Assembly (NCBI GenBank): GCA_902728285.1
Contig: CACVBU010001307.1
Coordinates: 279,193-343,192 of the forward strand
Origin: Clytia hemisphaerica
Lineage: Eukaryota; Cnidaria; Hydrozoa; Leptothecata; Clytiidae
DNA: 64,000 nt
Direction: 5' to 3'
Part shown: positions 43,304 to 54,731 of the stretch, piece by piece
Numbering within the stretch: the stretch's first letter is position 1
Layout of the letters: the number at the start of each line of letters is the position of its first letter
Made by a program: the position numbers and the translations under genes
Notes under the pieces: generated by a model
Told to the model about the DNA's origin: nothing
What the model saw: only the letters and a program-made list of their open reading frames with translations
The model's database searches: none

Positions 43304-45336
43304 TACCTAAGCGGGCTGTTGACTTTAATTCGAGGTTGGAATCCTTAAAAGTAGAAATAACCAAGAATGTTTATGTTAATTCTGGTACTTGCTATATCAT
43401 CTACATTTTTGGAAACTCTTGTTGAATGTATATCTTGGAAAGGACACAATCAGCACAATGTATTATTTTATCAGAGGAATTCGTTAGAATTTATATTTAT
43501 TTTATTGTCGTCGTGTGTTGCTTGTAATTCTGTTATCATTTTGTTTTCAGTTAAAAAGTTTGAGAACGAATTTTTCTACTGTATTTATCATGCATGTTTA
43601 TTGTTGAAACTATTTTTCAAGAGTTAACTTTGGTTTCATACTAATTTTGATGCTTATTTGATACTTAGTATTTGCTGCAGCGACAGAAGCTTCTGCTCCT
43701 GCTTAAACTTATAGCTTCAAGGTTTATAACCTAATGTTGGAACAGAAGATTTTCCTTCACTCAAACTTAATCCCTTTAAAGGCGAAAATGTGTTTTATGT
43801 GAAACACAAGATTCTATGAATTTTGTCAGTCTAGAATATTTGAATTGATTGTTTATTCTTTGAGGGTCAGATAACCAAAAAATAATCTGATAGAAAATTT
43901 CAATTGCCCTTAGTAACTTGTTAAGGGTGAAGATAAGAAAATTATTAATATATTTTATTATTAAAATACAGTTTCATTCAAACAATGGACTCAAAATTAT
44001 ATTTTAGAATTTACATTTTCAAATTGTTTTTGTACAGTCAATTTTCTTCAATTTCTTTTTCGTTTGAAATATTCTAACTATATTGTTTGATTTAAGTTTT
44101 TTCGAAAATCTTTCCCAATTGTGAATAAAGTTTTTTTCAGGTTGGCCTCTAAATCAAATTTTCAAGATTTTACAAATTTGTATAGAGATCATGCTTAGAT
44201 AAAGAAGTAAAAGACCTAATGGAAATATCCCTTCTTGCTTGTTTTGATATTTGATGTTTGGATGTATAATTTAATTACAACAACAACTCGCTAATAGTGT
44301 GAATTTAGTTAGTTTTTTCACGGCTGGAGCCTACCATTAATTTCAATAGTTTTTTGCTTTCTTCCAAACAGGATTTTTTATCTTTGATAATTAAAAATAA
44401 TTAAAGGATTCCCATAAGTAAAATTCCTCTTAACTTTCACTGGAACAATGTTTTTTGGTTTTTTGTTTTTTTTCTTGTTGTTTGGTTTCATTATTCACAG
44501 TTTGATATCACTTTTTGGACCAAATTATCCTCTATTATCATCGCTACACTAGTTTTTTCTTCCTAAACGTTTTCAAGAAAATTGAAGGAGGTTACCCCAA
44601 ATTTATGGTAACTCTCGGAGGGGAATCTTACACACGATTAGCATCCACTGTGTCAAAACATATCAGAAGGGATACGTGCAGCCTAATAAAAAATTAAGTC
44701 TCTCTCATTTTGCGGTGGTCTTAATGATCTGGTTGGTGTGGACCTGCTAATAGGTTATAATCTGCAATTTATTCTCATTTGAAATTATTATTTGGGGATT
44801 TTTTGCTGGTTGTGTTTAAAATGAATCACTGTCTCACTTTGGATAAGAATCTCCTCGGCTTGTTTTTGGTTGCTAGAAATACTACAGTATTTTCTCTACA
44901 CGACAGCAATCTGTGAGCTGGCAAAGGTAGCTTGATATACTCGGATTGAATTTCATGAGCGAAAAAATCGCGAAATTTTCTTGATTTAATTTTGTGGTGG
45001 ATTTAGTTTTGCGAGTCAGGAATCCCACGCATTTATGCGAGTTTTGATTTCGCGAAAATGGCAAAAATTCGCGAAATCGCGAAATTTAATCTCGCGAAAG
45101 TTAATCCGATTAAAGTAGATTCGTTTGATTATTTTTGCAGTCAGTTTAGCAGCTTATGACTAGTGCTAGTAATGGGTGACATTTTAGTATCCGTGCGATT
45201 CTGGGTTTTTGAAGCTCAATTATAATTCAAACGAAATTTGAAAGTAATCGTAAGTTAGCATTATTTAGAACTTTATTCCTTTATTCTCTTCATTTTTTCG
45301 TACGGGACTTCATGCAGTATCCTAACTATGATAGAA

Positions 45337-45595
45337 TCCCGGGGGCCGAAAAGGGGTACGAGAATGTGCCGCTGGTTAGAGTATCTTTTCACCTCCACGA
45401 GTCCCAGGTAGGGTTGCACAAACACCAAAATTGATTAAGCACTCCGTCGTAGGGTACCTTTTTGGAGGAATTTGGGAAATTTTGAGAAAACTTTGCAATT
45501 CCAGTCCCTTTTCTCGCAAATTTTCAAAAAAACGAGTCAAACTTCAGCGACACACCCCCGTTTGTCGGCAAAGGTAGTACCCCCCCCCCCCGAAA
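45337..45595. mobile_element. G-tract-ended MITE, copy without clear duplication
   Basis: The unit starts cccgggggccgaaaaggggtac and ends ggtagtacccccc...cgaaaa. It shares the internal words gagtcccaggtagggt and aaacaccaaaa with the copy at 19669-19975, so the two are relatives. Flanking octamers do not match. It sits inside TTTCGCGAAAT-type sequence. Confidence 0.6.
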
Positions 45596-46564
45596 AATGA
45601 AATTTTCCTAAAAATCGCGAAAGTTTTTTCCAGGTTTTAAAAGCCGAGGTGAGTCAATATTATCGATATTATCGCAGTGACTATGATTCAGAATGGGAGG
45701 AAGAAGTGCAAATGGTTTATTTTTCATTAATTAGCATATCACTCTTTCGTTTGAAAAAAAAAAGAGATTTGAAATGATTTTTTATTCACTTTCCCTAGCC
45801 ACTCGCGAACGTTATTGCTACTAAAATTGAACATTCACAAAAAACTGCGAAAGTTTCTTCCGTAAATTTTCTTCAAAATGTAAAAATCGCGAAACTTAAA
45901 TCCGCGAAATTTCGTCGTCAATGATGGCGAGATTTTTACCAAAGATATCTATTCAAATTTTGTGCACATTTGCCAAATTTCTGGGACGAGATGGAGTTTA
46001 TTTACAAGCTGTTACAGTATTTGATTTGATTGCCTGTTAACCAGTAATAAAGCAATTTTGTTACTTTTTCGAAAGAACGCGTCATTTTTATTACTTCAAA
46101 TGACCAATTATTAAAGTATCTTATAAATACTCCTTCCCATCTAAAATTTCTATTCGATCGGACAAACCCCAAGATGCTCGAAAGGTTATCAGACTCTGCG
46201 TATTTTCCTATCCAGCAATCTTGAGTAAAAAAATAAGAAGAGGAAAATCTAGATTATAGTCTGTATGTTGTTCTCTGAGATCGAATTTTTCAGATAGTAC
46301 ATAAAAGGAGGGAACTTCAGAAAGATTAAGTATTAGACAAATGGTCTGGAATAAGTCTTTTACAAAGATTTTTTTGACAATTTCAAGGCTTTTAGCTCCG
46401 TTTCCATTTTTCATTTTGTCATTAATCGTTTTCAGATGTCCATCAAAAAAAATTTTTTTCAATTTTCATTAAAAATTTATTGTATTTTCATAGCAATTCT
46501 CGGACCCTAAAATTTGGAAATTAGGGCCAAGATGTAATTTTTAATTGCCAAGGAATCATGTTAT

Positions 46565-46857
46565 CCCAGGGGGGGGGGGCTACTAGGGTTGAGGGATACT
46601 GGGTATGTGCGTGCCAGACCTCCTCCAAACGCCGACCCTTAGAGAGACTGATTTTTACTAAAAAGGAAAAACTTTCTTCCACTTTTGAAAAAAGTCTTAC
46701 CTTTAGAGAGACTTTTTTACAATTTTTCTCTCAAAATCAAAAGAATTTCCTAAAAATCGTGAATTTTCCAACCTTTAGAGAGCTTTGAAAGGTGAAAAAA
46801 CCGACCCTTAAGGCACGCACAAACCCATTTTTGCCTAAGTACACCCCCCCCCCTGGG
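46565..46857. mobile_element. G-tract-ended MITE with 8-bp duplication, copy 2
   Basis: The element starts CCCAGGGGGGGGGG then CTACTAGGG and ends AAGTACACCCCCC...CTGGG. The octamer catgttat flanks it perfectly (46557-46564 and 46858-46865). Internal acctttagagag and cgacccttagag words are repeated. It is non-autonomous and probably mobilised by a hAT-type transposase. Confidence 0.8.
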
Positions 46858-47532
46858 CATGTTATAGAAATTAGTCTTTGTAAGCAAAAGCTGGGTTTTA
46901 TCAAATATATTTTTCATTAAAATTGATAAATTGTTAAAATTTCAAAATTGATTATTTCTCTAAATAGGACACCTATCTAGAAGTACGAAAATAATTTATT
47001 GGAAGTTCCATGTTAGGGGAGGCTCAATGATTAGGTTTTTCATGTTATCTATTATGCATTACAAATTTGATATAAATTATTTTGATGTGATTTGAATGTT
47101 CTTTGTGGGAAGTTCTGGCAAAAGTTTCTTATAGCTAAAAATATTGTTTAATTTTGTTTTGAAAAATACGTAAGGTCTCACATAAATTTTGAAAATTATG
47201 TATTCAAAACGAATACGTTGGAACTGTCTTTTATGTAATTTATTCTCTCTTTAAAAGAAAATACGAGCTGAATTTACACTTAAGCATTTGAACTCTAAGG
47301 ACTGGGCTTTCAACCTCATACGCTGATGTTTTGGTTGTTATTATCCTCCTTTTTTTATTTTACTGATGGACGTGATACAATCAACCTTTTATGAAAAGCT
47401 ACCAGAATCATAAAAAAACGAACTAAGGTGCTTGGAACGAGTTTGTTGTAAATATTAATATTTACATAATTTTCCTATTTTTCATCTTGGAACTCTTTCT
47501 TTCTATTCAGAGAAAATCTCTATTACAGAATT

Positions 47533-50500
47533 ATGTTTTTCGTGGCAATTTTTACAACATTGCTGACAGCTACACCGTCTAATGCTGGTGATATTGTCAG
47601 CATTCTGGAGAGACTTTCTATCAGCACTGAAGGGATAGAATTTCCGCATTGCGCTTTGACCAAAGAATTTTTATCAACTGCAAATTCAGTTTATGGTTGT
47701 GAACGGGTTATTCAACAATATCCGATATGTAATAAATCATTGGTTGTTGCTTATTCCGAATTGGAACCACTGGTTTATCGGAATACGTCAGGTGAAGTTG
47801 TAGGTATTTTACCAGGTTAGTAGTAAAACACCGATTTATTTCGAAAATATTGGATTTGTACAATACAATGATTTTTTTAAGCTAAGCATATCAAAGTTTT
47901 GATTGGATAATGGTCAAGTAATTTTTTACTTTTTACCTTGAAACAATAGTATATGTGTACAGGCCCGGCGGAACAACCGTAAAAATGGGGAGGCTAAAGG
48001 CTCAAAATGAGATAAAATTCGCTAGGAATTTTTTTATTCATATAATTATATTTCACAGGTCTATCGACCTCTATGAAATAATTTTAGATTTATAAAATAT
48101 TGTCTAATTCTTCATCTGTCGTCCAGTCGTCAGAAGATATGGACAGAGAAGACGTTGTTTTGGTCTTTGTCCAAGGTTTTCGAATTTGGCGAAGGTTTGT
48201 TCTAGGGCTTCCTCTTACATGCCAAACGAAATCATAATTTTTTAAATTAATTTTTTTCGCCTTTTGGCACATATCTTTAATAATTTTTCTTTCGTTGATG
48301 GTGAAGTCGTCTGTAATGCTAAAGCCACCAATTTCATTGAATCGTTTCAGCTTATGCAGATTTTGCATTATCCGTTCTTTTTCCTCTATACTTTTTAAGA
48401 TCAACTTGATTGGACGCCAATGTAGCCCTTTTCTGTTTTGTCCAATGCGATGATGGTGGGACGGTTTGATATCTTGGACGCCAATGTTACCTAGTATACC
48501 TTCAATATCTATTTTGCCTTGTTCCTGTTGTTCCTCTTTGTTATCTACCTCTAATTCCACCATTCCATGTATAATAATATTTCGTTTTCTTGATTCGATG
48601 TCTCTTTCTTCATTCTTGTTTTCTTGTTGGTGTTCTCTCACTGCTGATTTGAAATTATCCTTGTGTTTCTTTGTTATTTCAGCGTATGTTTTTTCTGATG
48701 TTTTTTCTATGTAATTCGTCGTTTGCTTTATTTCTTCTTTTATAATCTACTTGGTTTTTATTTCAAAGTCAGCCATCTTATTGGTTAAGATATTTTCGAT
48801 ATCGTTCTTAAGGCTGCGGTTCTTGGCTAGCTGGTTTTTGAGCTTTTTAATGACGTCGTCCTTCTTCTCAATCTCTCTCTGCATCATATGATACAAGTTC
48901 TCACCTATTTTACTCGTTAGAGATCGTGTTATCCGCACGCAATTCTGACATAGATATTGTTCGTTATAAGTGTTGGCAAAAATTTGCAGCTGATAAAGCG
49001 GTAATTGTGTGCACTCGTAGTGTACCATGCGGTGGCATTTTCGGCATTTTAGACGGTTTTGGTCTTCGTCATCTGAGGTGAGAGTGCATGTTTGGTTTTG
49101 TTTAGCTTCTTCAAATGGTTGTTTTTCTTGCTTTTTGTCGGTTTTTTCGTTCATGTTTTTGATTTTGCTAAATTTCAACCATTTCAATTTGAGAAAAAAT
49201 TCTCTTCTTGTTCAAAAGTAGGGAGACTTGGTAGACGTCCACCGGGCCTGTGTTAGTTTGAAAATTGGCACAAATAGGTTCTTTATAGAGTCAAAGATTT
49301 GCACCCTTTTTGGGCATTTTATTATGATATCAGTTTACACCCCTGTAAAACATTATTTTATAAAAGATTTCAAAATAATTTAAATTGTTTTTCTTGAAAG
49401 ATCATGAAAAGTAGTTAAGAAAAAATTGAGTCGTTTCTAAAATTGGGTCAATTAGACCCCATAAAATTAATGTATTTTTTGAGCTGATTCTAATCCATAC
49501 TAAAAGCTAAAATTAACGAAATTTGTTAAATTCTTTGCCTCTTTTAATCTTAAAGGGTGAAGAAATTTGGCTTTACCTTTTTGAATCTCCCTGCAACGAT
49601 TATTGCTTTTTCATGAAAAACTAAAACATATATATCTGTACCTTATTTCTGTAATTTTTTTCAGACATCCTCCAAGAGACGCTCATCAAACGATGTTGTT
49701 TGGGTTGCAACAAGTTAGAGTTTCTCCCACCAAAAGATTTCATGAAGAAATTCACCGACCAACTCGTGTCCGATAATAATACTATCCATAAAGCGGACAT
49801 CATAATTCCTGCAGAACACATTGATGGCAAACGAGAAATCGTGCTGAGTCATCATTTCTCAAAACTGACAAAATTTGAAAGTATTTACTTTATCGCGAAG
49901 ACAAAATCAACTGGTACTAAAGAGTTGGTATATACTTTATTTACGAGCGCATTGAAGAGTTGGCCGTTATTCGTTATTGCATTGATAATGGCTGTTTGTG
50001 CTGGAACCATCATTTGGTTGTCGGTAAGTGATCCTTTGGCTGTTTGAATTAAAGTTCAGGGCAATGCCTTTGATTTTTATACAAGATTCAGATTTCAGAT
50101 TTTCTAAATACATTTCAAATTTTCTAAATACATTCCTCAAGCTCGGATGACGTTTGAGAATTAGGCGATTTATTAGCACTTTTCCTTTTGTGAAATCGAA
50201 AATTTAACCCTTTGGAATTCCATCGAAATTTTGACTTACAGAGGCTCCTGTGAGCTGAATTTTGCTTGAAATACCTTCAAATTGTATACATAACGACGCA
50301 AAATTTAACATAAATATCAAAAATGCAATACAAAACTACAGGCAAAAAGTCTGTATTAAAAATTGTGGCTCTTTGAAGTGTTTTCTGTATTATGATCCAT
50401 CTACTACGACGAGCTGCAGCGAAAGTGTTAATTGGCTTGTTGCTTATCCAGGCTGAATCAATTTTCTGCAAGTCAACCATGTGTTTAATAACTAATTCTC

Positions 50501-53500
50501 TCATAATTCTCGATATTTCTACAGGACATGTGGAAGAACAAAGAACAATTCCCACGTGGATTTCCTCAAGGACCATTCGAAGGTTTTTGGTGGGCTTATG
50601 TTTCAATGACTACAGTTGGGTAATACATCATGTCCATCAATATCTCTAAAACAAAGGCTGGAGTGTATGTTTTAAGCAATGGGCCATTCCAATTTTATAT
50701 CCATACAGGTGGTGGAGGAACATTTCTAAGGGGTAATCCGAAAAAAAATTCCAAGGGGTATTTTTTCATTTTTTCAAGGAGTTATTCTAAGATTTTCAGG
50801 GGATAAAAAATGATTTTAGTTTGTCCACCCTCAGTTTAAGGTATGAAAATAATTTTTCAAAGGGTATTTTTGCAAATTTTGCCATTTTTCCAGGAGGTAT
50901 CCACACATTTACAATAGTTTTTCTGACTCGAAAAGGTTCGTCCACCCCCCCCCCCTGTATGGTTTTTTAATGAAACATCCCAATTTTCAGTTAAAGGTTT
51001 AAAACAGCCTTGTCTGTGTCTCAATGTAATAGCCAAGGATGTGGAAGTTGGCTTGATTTTCGATTTGGTGATCTAGCTACAATTTATCCCTTAATTTATA
51101 CGCAAAAGCACCAACTTTTTTACACTTTTCGTGTGAATTTTGACTTTAAAAGCTCATAAGCAGAGAACAAGTTGGTCAAATTTAAAAAGTGATGGCTCAA
51201 ATTTTAAGTTAGGATATCTACTTTCTAAATATCAAAACTCCAAGCACTTTGGGACATTTGTTCGGCCTCAAGACGTCGGGAAACGTCTGAATTTTTTCGT
51301 GGGTCACCCGGTAGACTATTAGTAACAAAATCAACAAGCCCAAAAACCTTTTAATTATTCTATTCCAATTTTAGATACGGTGATCGGACACCATCGACCA
51401 TTTTCGGACGTTTATTTGCTGTAGTGTGGATTTTGATTGGGATCACCATTTTCAACATGTTTACAGCGACCATCACTTCAGCATTAAACAAAGAATTGTT
51501 AGATCGCATTACTTATTCACCACAAGATAAAGATGTAAGCTTTAACACTGATTTTATTTTTAAAGTTAGTAACTAAAATCTTAATTTAGTAACCTTATGT
51601 CAGTAAGTACCCTTTTTCCTTGATTATCTAGAAGTAGAGAAAGTCCCCGAAAATGACTTATTCTTTATGCACCTAGACCTGGAGACTTATCAACATCTCA
51701 CCGCGGGGAAACTTTTCCAAAGAGTAGTCAAATCCCAGTCTTCAAGGAAAGGGTTTTGGTCGATATACATTACGTAATGATTTCGTATACTCATCACTTT
51801 TAGATTGGGATGATAGCAAATTTGAAAGTCGTTGAAAATGCAATTCTTAAAAATTATGCGACACCAAAAGGTAACATCTTTCTTACCTCGAACAACTTTT
51901 TGGCCCATTCAATTGACAATGCTTTATAAACTTTATCCCATTCCTCGAAATCTCCTTAACTCGAACAAGCTTGTGTTCCCCCGTGCGTGTTCGAGTTATG
52001 TTCGACTGTACTTACATGTATTTTGTTTTACTCACCAATCTTTTATAGCTTTTGATAATATGGAGAAACTGTTAGAGGCACTGAAAACAGAATCCATTAA
52101 CGGTATGTTTTTCGAATCAACATTTAACCCTATTCGTACTATGGGGGGCTGTTTCTGTTCGGGGTGAAACTATTGTTGATAGCCCCTGAAATGATAGAAC
52201 TTTTTGCATGAAATTTTCTATAAATTCATAACTTTTTCATAACTTTCATTCATAACTTTATGAGTGACGTCAGCAAAAAATATTTTGTTAAAAGTTACCT
52301 TATATGACAAGGATCTTGTGTGCCAAATTTCATCCAAAAAGACCCACTAGATCAAATGTTAAGGGGTGGTACAGGAACAGCCCCCTACTTTTGAACCGCC
52401 CCTAAAAGCATTGTTTGAATAAGGTTAACATTCTGTTTGCTCTTTATACAAAATTTGTTTGTTTCATGATAATAGGTCTGTCACAAGATTCTGTGCATTT
52501 TTTATCATCCAATACACTTCAATTGGATGCTTTGTAAGGGGCCAAAGAACATCTTTCGCTAGCCTTTGAAATTCAATACCATTTATGAAACCTGAAAGAT
52601 TTTGTATCAAAGCCTATATAGGAACATCTGAACATCTATTCACCACCAGTTTTCTAAAATTTGAACTAGAGATTCATCTAATAAGTCACTTGTTTAAAAT
52701 TTCTTAACATGTTATTTCGTTTCAGCCATTGCTATTGATGACATCGCATACAAGAAATATTACCCAACAATCCGTCCACCTTTTGCCGTTCAACTAGAAT
52801 TACCAGTCAATGGTTATTCCATTGGCTTTGCATGTAACAATATCACACTTAAGAAAATGCAAGATACTTTCAACAGAAATTCGATGGAGATTCTACGTTT
52901 GCCCACAGTGAGTTAAAGACGCAACTTGCTCAATTCTTCATTGGAAAACAGCTTGATATTTTAAATCTAGTTTACTCTCCATAAATTGAACAAATCCTCC
53001 CCCCCCCATAAATGTTCGAGCTACAGAAAGAGGATTCTGCCTTTTTTGATTGCTAAGGACTCCATGAAATAAAAATTTCTTGCTTGAAATTTTGAATAAC
53101 TTCGACATGGTTCTTTTTTCCTGATTTTCAAAACCTAAAAGAGCACTTCCACCCCTTAAAAGAATTTTATAGCGATTCACATACTAGCCACTACCAACAA
53201 AATATGGAAGAGTTCGTACGTTTGTTCATTAACGAACGTCTAATATAAACATTTTCAGACAGTTTTTACAAATTTTGGTAAGAAAACCTCTAGTCGCATT
53301 GGATAATAACCATTCAATAATCATCGCAATTTTGAAAAGCTAAAAGATTGTTGCTGTACATAGCCCGATTTTGTGTTTTTTTTTCTCTGTAGAATACAAA
53401 ACCGATTGATTTCCAAAGTCAACTACACGTTCCAAACGATATGCCAGAAATTACCAAAGTATTTTCAATCAAGAACAAGATCTTTGTTGTTACGATTGGT

Positions 53501-53623
53501 ACCGTCATTGGAATCTCCGTTCTTGGTGTCATTGCGGGTATACTTGCTAATAGATGTAATAAGAAATCTAAATCACACAAAAAGAAAAATAAAGATAGGA
53601 TAGAGCTAGTAGCTCAGGATTAA
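47533..53623 (+). CDS. Ionotropic-glutamate-receptor-like channel with K+ selectivity filter (GluR0-like), eight exons
   Basis: The exons are 47533-47815, 49665-50023, 50525-50619, 51375-51534, 51804-51870, 52049-52102, 52726-52907 and 53393-53623; all joints are GT..AG and in frame, giving 476 residues. A signal peptide (about 1-18) precedes ligand-binding half S1 (about 70-185), with Arg151 in KREIVLS where receptors bind the ligand carboxylate. TM1 is about 194-213. The pore loop is FWWAYVSMTTVGYGDRTP (235-252), a canonical potassium filter. TM2 is about 259-282. Half S2 (about 290-410) has AIAIDD with Asp344 where the ligand amine is usually held. TM3 is about 430-450, followed by a lysine-rich tail. 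There is no amino-terminal domain. This is the plan of bacterial GluR0, and the rotifer AvGluR1 is a known animal receptor with a similar filter. Predicted: a plasma-membrane, ligand-gated, K+-selective tetramer. The ligand is unknown. Confidence 0.88.
47960..49250 (-). mobile_element. Compact TIR-bounded unit carrying an ORF1-like gene
   Basis: The left end CAGGCCCGGCGGA at 47960 is matched by a right end whose inverse reads CAGGCCCGGTGGA, finishing at 49250. Starts of this kind occur in hAT elements, but flanking octamers do not match. The 1.29-kb unit is almost filled by one minus-strand gene (49154-48090). A hairpin lies just downstream of that gene at 48050-48080, recalling LINE 3' stem-loops. 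It may be a DNA transposon with captured ORF1, or an ORF1-only LINE derivative with fortuitous ends. It lies in intron 1 of the channel gene. Confidence 0.5.
48090..49154 (-). pseudogene. PHD finger, coiled coil and LINE-ORF1-like RNA-binding protein with one stop
   Basis: About 350 codons read on the minus strand, broken by a single in-frame TAG at 48747-48749. The N-terminal part has a PHD-like zinc knuckle (CRKCHRMVHYECTQLP, then CQNC). A charged coiled coil follows (REIEKKDDVIKKLKNQLAK). After the stop come SRKRNIIIHGM, HHHRIGQNRKG, RPIKLILKS and ITDDFTINERKI, the pattern of the RRM/C-terminal domains of LINE ORF1 proteins, which bind and chaperone RNA. The ATG at 49154 is the first in frame; upstream codons are open but lack an ATG. 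No polymerase follows. The stop suggests a recently inactivated copy, or readthrough. Confidence 0.65.
50024..53392. other. Introns 2 to 7 of the channel gene
   Basis: The introns are AT-rich. Two G-tract-related repeats are visible, at 50700-50962 (ending in a C run) and 52994-53165. Short minus-strand frames are chance readings. Nothing else was found. Confidence 0.45.
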
Positions 53624-53730
53624 AGTTGATTACTTCAGTCCGTTGACCAATCCTTCCATTAATAATCGTGACCGTCAATCAAAACCTCACTGATGTATTG
53701 AATTATAGCATTGCATGATGGGTATAATTA

Positions 53731-54729
53731 AAGTCTGTCCAGATATAATTGGCAGTGGAAACAAAAATGCTTGTAACTTTTGATAGTCAAATATAATTAT
53801 GGATATTTTTTTTGTTTGTTTTAGAGAATCAAAAGCGCTATATTTGAATGTATTTTTGGTTGAAAAATTCGCGATTTTTAGCGGTTAAATTTGCGATTGT
53901 AAAAATTGAGCTTTTTTTCTACTTATGCTATAACGTTCATTTTTACACCAGTGGTAGTTCAACCTTAGGTTAAGAAGTTTGCCAAATTTCAAGGCGAACG
54001 GAAAAGTCCTTCGGAAGATATGGGACCCGAAATACCCCTTGGTAGCACTTTTCTGTGAAATATCAAATCTCCAACTTATTACTAAAAACGGGGGTTATGT
54101 TATCTTTTTTGAACAGTGCAATTAAAAGTTGGAAAGTGTTTTAAGTGTTGGTGCATTGGTATTATTGGTATCATTGATTATTTCGAAACGAAGTGAAATC
54201 ACAGTATAATTGTTTTTATTGAAAAGATAAGTATGAAAGTATATTGCCTTTGTTATTTTTAAGAACTTTGCTAATTCACAAAACACTAAACACAGTTTGG
54301 CTATGAGGTCATTAAAGAGATCGTAAAATGTGTTATGATCGAAAAACTGTTTTATCATATCACTACCCCCGTTTTTAGTAATAAGTTGGAGATTTGATAT
54401 TTCACAGAAAAGTGCTACCAAGGGGTATTTCGGGTCCCATATCTTCCGAAGGACTTTTCCGTTCGCCTTGAAATTTGGCAAACTTCTTAACCTAAGGTTG
54501 AACTACCACTGGTGTAAAAATGAACGTTATAGCATAAGTAGAAAAAAAGCTCAATTTTTACAATCGCAAATTTAACCGCTAAAAATCGCGAATTTTTCAA
54601 CCAACAATACATTCAAATATAGCGCTTTTAATTCTCTAAAACAAGCAAAAAAAATTTCCATAATTATATTTGACTATCAAAAGTTACAGGCATTCTTGTT
54701 TCCACTGCCAATTATATCTGGACAGACTT
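53731..54729. mobile_element. Fold-back element with arms of about 370 bp after the channel gene
   Basis: The left end AAGTCTGTCCAGATATAATT is mirrored by the right end, with TA outside both (53729-53730 and 54730-54731). The inverted arms run inward to about 54100 and from about 54360 with few differences. The element starts about 100 bp after the channel stop codon, so it probably lies in or just beyond the 3' UTR and could fold into a long RNA hairpin if transcribed. Confidence 0.8.
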
Positions 54730-54731
54730 TA

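Larger units (their letters stand above)
43304..47510. other. Region between the RhoGAP and channel genes
   Basis: The 3' UTR of the RhoGAP gene should begin here; an AATAAA lies at 44124. Several repeats follow: TTTCGCGAAAT-rich units at 44933-45116 and 45600-45925, and G-tract elements at 45337-45595 and 46565-46857. No exon was recognised. The promoter of the channel gene should lie toward the right end, with an acceptor-like ctattcag at 47503-47510 suggesting a non-coding first exon upstream. Confidence 0.4.

Noticed and set aside
49621..50606. Minus-strand ORFs across the channel exons
   Set aside because: They are antisense readings of the channel exons, whose plus-strand splice sites and motifs are clear.
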